Under the pieces are notes generated by a model. The model saw nothing but the letters and a program-made list of their open reading frames with translations. It was not told the DNA's origin and ran no database searches. This document shows positions 3,576 to 5,180 of a stretch of DNA of 5,180 bases, in pieces. A program made the position numbers and the translations under genes. Source of the DNA: an uncultured Campylobacter sp. (lineage in GTDB: Bacteria > Campylobacterota > Campylobacteria > Campylobacterales > Campylobacteraceae); the NCBI RefSeq assembly GCF_937949835.1, contig NZ_CALEDC010000224.1, positions 1-5,180 on the forward strand. Direction: 5' to 3'. Position 1 is the stretch's first letter; every line of letters begins with the position of its first letter.

Positions 3576-5000
3576 ATGTTTGAGGATTTTACACGGCAAA
3601 GCGACAAGCCTTCGCGGGCGAAAGATAGCGACCTGCCGCAAAAAAGGAGCGGGGACATGCCGCTTTGGCGCAAGATCGTGCTTGGCGCGATATTTGTATT
3701 CGCGGCTTTTAGCGTGCTTATTCTGGCGGCTGTTATAAATTCCAGCGACGACTACTCGCCGCGGGACGATGAGCAGATCAAATACAGCGATTTTTATAAA
3801 AAAGGAGATGAAATTTACGCCCTCGTGGTGGGCGCGGGCTATTTTGCGATACCGGACGCGGACGCGGCGAGCTTTCGGGTTTTGGATTTCGGCTCCGGCT
3901 ACCGCTCCAACGTCGCGGCGGATAAAAACGCCGTATATTGCGGAAATATCGCGATGAGCGAGCTAGAGCCCGCGCGCACGAAAGCCGTAGCGTTCGGATA
4001 CGTAAGCGACGGGCGGATCAGTTATTTTTGCGACGGCGAGGCGGTACCCAACGACGCGCTGGGAGCTCTTAAGCTCACTTATGAAACCTTGGCGCATATT
4101 TTTTGGGATGCGCCCAAGCCGCAAAGCTACATTTATAAATTTAAACGAATGGACGCTACGGATCTGCGCCAAATCGCGGGCGTGTATTACGCTGCGCAGG
4201 GCTCGCGCGCGTTTTATAAAGGAGAGGTTTTGCCTGGCGCCGATGCCGCGAGCCTGCGCCGAATAGAGGGAAGCGATGGGCGCGCTAGCGGCGTTTATGC
4301 CGCAGACGGCGCGAACGTGTATTTTAAAAACCTGCGCCTTGACGCGCGCGATAACGGCGGGCATTACGAACTTTTGAGGCAGCGGTTGGACTATTTTTTG
4401 TGGGATGCGAAAAGCGGCGACGTTTTTGCGAATGATTTAAAATTTGACCCCGCCGCCGCGCCCTATGCTCCGCTAAATAGGCAGCTTGCGCACTCAAACC
4501 ATCTACTTTTTGCCTCCCCTAGCGGCATCTACTATTTCGACGAGAACGACGAAAAGCAAAAGCGCGCGGCAGACAATCCCTTTGCGGGCGAAGTTCACGC
4601 GCTTAGCGGCAGCGTGTTTCAAAGCGGCGAGCGGATATATTTTTTAGAAGGTGCCGAAGTTTGGGGCGGCGGCCGCAGCACTCGCAGGCTGGTCGCTCGC
4701 AAAAGTGGACTTTTCGCGCTCGAGCTGCCGCATGAGTGGCGCAGGGTCGGCGGCGTGCACGGCGGGCTATACGGCTGGGTCTATTCAAACGGCGGGCGAT
4801 TTTTCTATTTCGACGATCTGGGCTCTTCGCAGCTGATAGATCGGTGCATTTATGAGATCAGGAATCTAGACTTGGTTGAAATTTTGCTTCAAAAAAGCAG
4901 CTTTGGCACGAGTAAAATTCGCGAGATGATAAAGAGCGGCGGGCTTAAGGCGGTGGACGGCGAGCTGCTTTTTGAGGTAAAGACGAGGGTAGAATTTTAG
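3576..5000 (+). CDS. Single-pass membrane protein with DKNYY-like repeats, function unknown
   Basis: The gene encodes 474 residues. A polar, charged N-terminus (1-31) precedes one membrane helix at about 34-54, flanked by RK on the cytoplasmic side and followed by an acidic stretch (NSSDDYSPRDDE), so residues from about 56 on should face the periplasm. There is no cleavable signal site. The long domain repeats short strand-like units of the kind found in DKNYY-family proteins: ADKNAVYCGN (115-124), SDGRISYFCDGEAVPND, GSRAFYKGEVLPGADAASL, ADGANVYFKNLRLDA and SGIYYFDEND. PDADAASFRVL (from residue 93) and PGADAASLRRI (from residue 220) are clear internal copies. Such units resemble beta hairpins carrying Tyr-Tyr or Tyr-Phe pairs; the family has no settled function. 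AAGG six bases upstream supports the start. The gene is alone on its strand and divergent from rbfA-rimP. Codon use is GC-rich like its neighbours, giving no sign of recent transfer. Confidence 0.85.
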   Translation: MFEDFTRQSDKPSRAKDSDLPQKRSGDMPLWRKIVLGAIFVFAAFSVLILAAVINSSDDYSPRDDEQIKYSDFYKKGDEIYALVVGAGYFAIPDADAASFRVLDFGSGYRSNVAADKNAVYCGNIAMSELEPARTKAVAFGYVSDGRISYFCDGEAVPNDALGALKLTYETLAHIFWDAPKPQSYIYKFKRMDATDLRQIAGVYYAAQGSRAFYKGEVLPGADAASLRRIEGSDGRASGVYAADGANVYFKNLRLDARDNGGHYELLRQRLDYFLWDAKSGDVFANDLKFDPAAAPYAPLNRQLAHSNHLLFASPSGIYYFDENDEKQKRAADNPFAGEVHALSGSVFQSGERIYFLEGAEVWGGGRSTRRLVARKSGLFALELPHEWRRVGGVHGGLYGWVYSNGGRFFYFDDLGSSQLIDRCIYEIRNLDLVEILLQKSSFGTSKIREMIKSGGLKAVDGELLFEVKTRVEF

Positions 5001-5021
5001 CCGCGATTTGAGCACAATTCG

Positions 5022-5036
5022 AGCGCAGAAAGCGCT
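5022..5036 (+). terminator. Weak candidate terminator after the DKNYY-like gene
   Basis: AGCGC (5022-5026) and GCGCT (5032-5036) form a 5-bp GC stem with a 5-nt loop, 21 bases past the stop codon, followed by GCTAAATTTTAAATTTG. The stem is short and the T-rich tail is broken by A residues. Confidence 0.3.
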
Positions 5037-5180
5037 GCTAAATTTTAAATTTGATTTTGCTTCGGCATAAATTTATAAAATTTAAATGTCGTCGTGGGCT
5101 CTAGCGTAGGTTTAGAATTTCACCGCAAATTCCTTTAGAGGGAGCGCGCAAATTTCGTTTCGCGTCGTCGCGACGGCTCG

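Noticed and set aside
3963..4364. 133-codon minus-strand frame
   Set aside because: It is antisense inside the DKNYY-like gene, whose repeats and ribosome binding site support the plus strand.
5112..5180. Possible C-terminal end (22 codons, ending KEFAVKF) of a minus-strand gene entering from the right
   Set aside because: The open stretch is too short to distinguish from chance, and I do not recognise it as the end of IF-2 or another expected neighbour.

Overview
The window most likely comes from a relatively GC-rich member of Campylobacterota, plausibly an oral Campylobacter of the C. gracilis / C. showae / C. rectus type. This rests on the Campylobacter-like rimP, rbfA and ribD proteins, AAATTTTAAA-type islands filling every intergenic gap beside GC-rich coding sequence, AAGG/GAGG ribosome binding sites, and a nine-G homopolymer of the kind used for phase variation in this group. 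Genus is inferred from style and remembered relatives, not from a search.

Layout, left to right. (1) 1-520, minus strand: N-terminal deaminase half of ribD (riboflavin synthesis), cut by the left edge. (2) 521-1078: non-coding or decayed DNA, with a possible remnant of a Mug-like DNA glycosylase gene (757-906), a short direct repeat and a G9 tract (1037-1045) touching a TAGAAT -10-like hexamer. (3) 1079-1333, plus strand: an 84-residue hydrophobic membrane protein, possibly controlled by the G tract. (4) 1334-2014: a convergent gap of AT-rich degenerate repeats and a perfect 18-bp inverted repeat. (5) 2015-2792, minus strand: overlapping rbfA-rimP, two 30S ribosome maturation factors. (6) 2793-3575: a divergent gap with a degenerate 34-bp tandem array, AT-rich palindromes and a duplicated 17-bp element. 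(7) 3576-5000, plus strand: a 474-residue single-pass membrane protein with DKNYY-like repeats. (8) 5001-5180: no supported gene.

The core genes (ribD, rbfA, rimP) are housekeeping. The notable points are the G9 tract at the small membrane gene's promoter, the possible glycosylase remnant, the lack of infB directly upstream of rbfA, and the repeat-rich gaps. About 2.2 kb of the 5.18 kb is non-coding, which is high for this phylum. I see no convincing multi-gene novel system; the G9 switch candidate is the most testable new observation.
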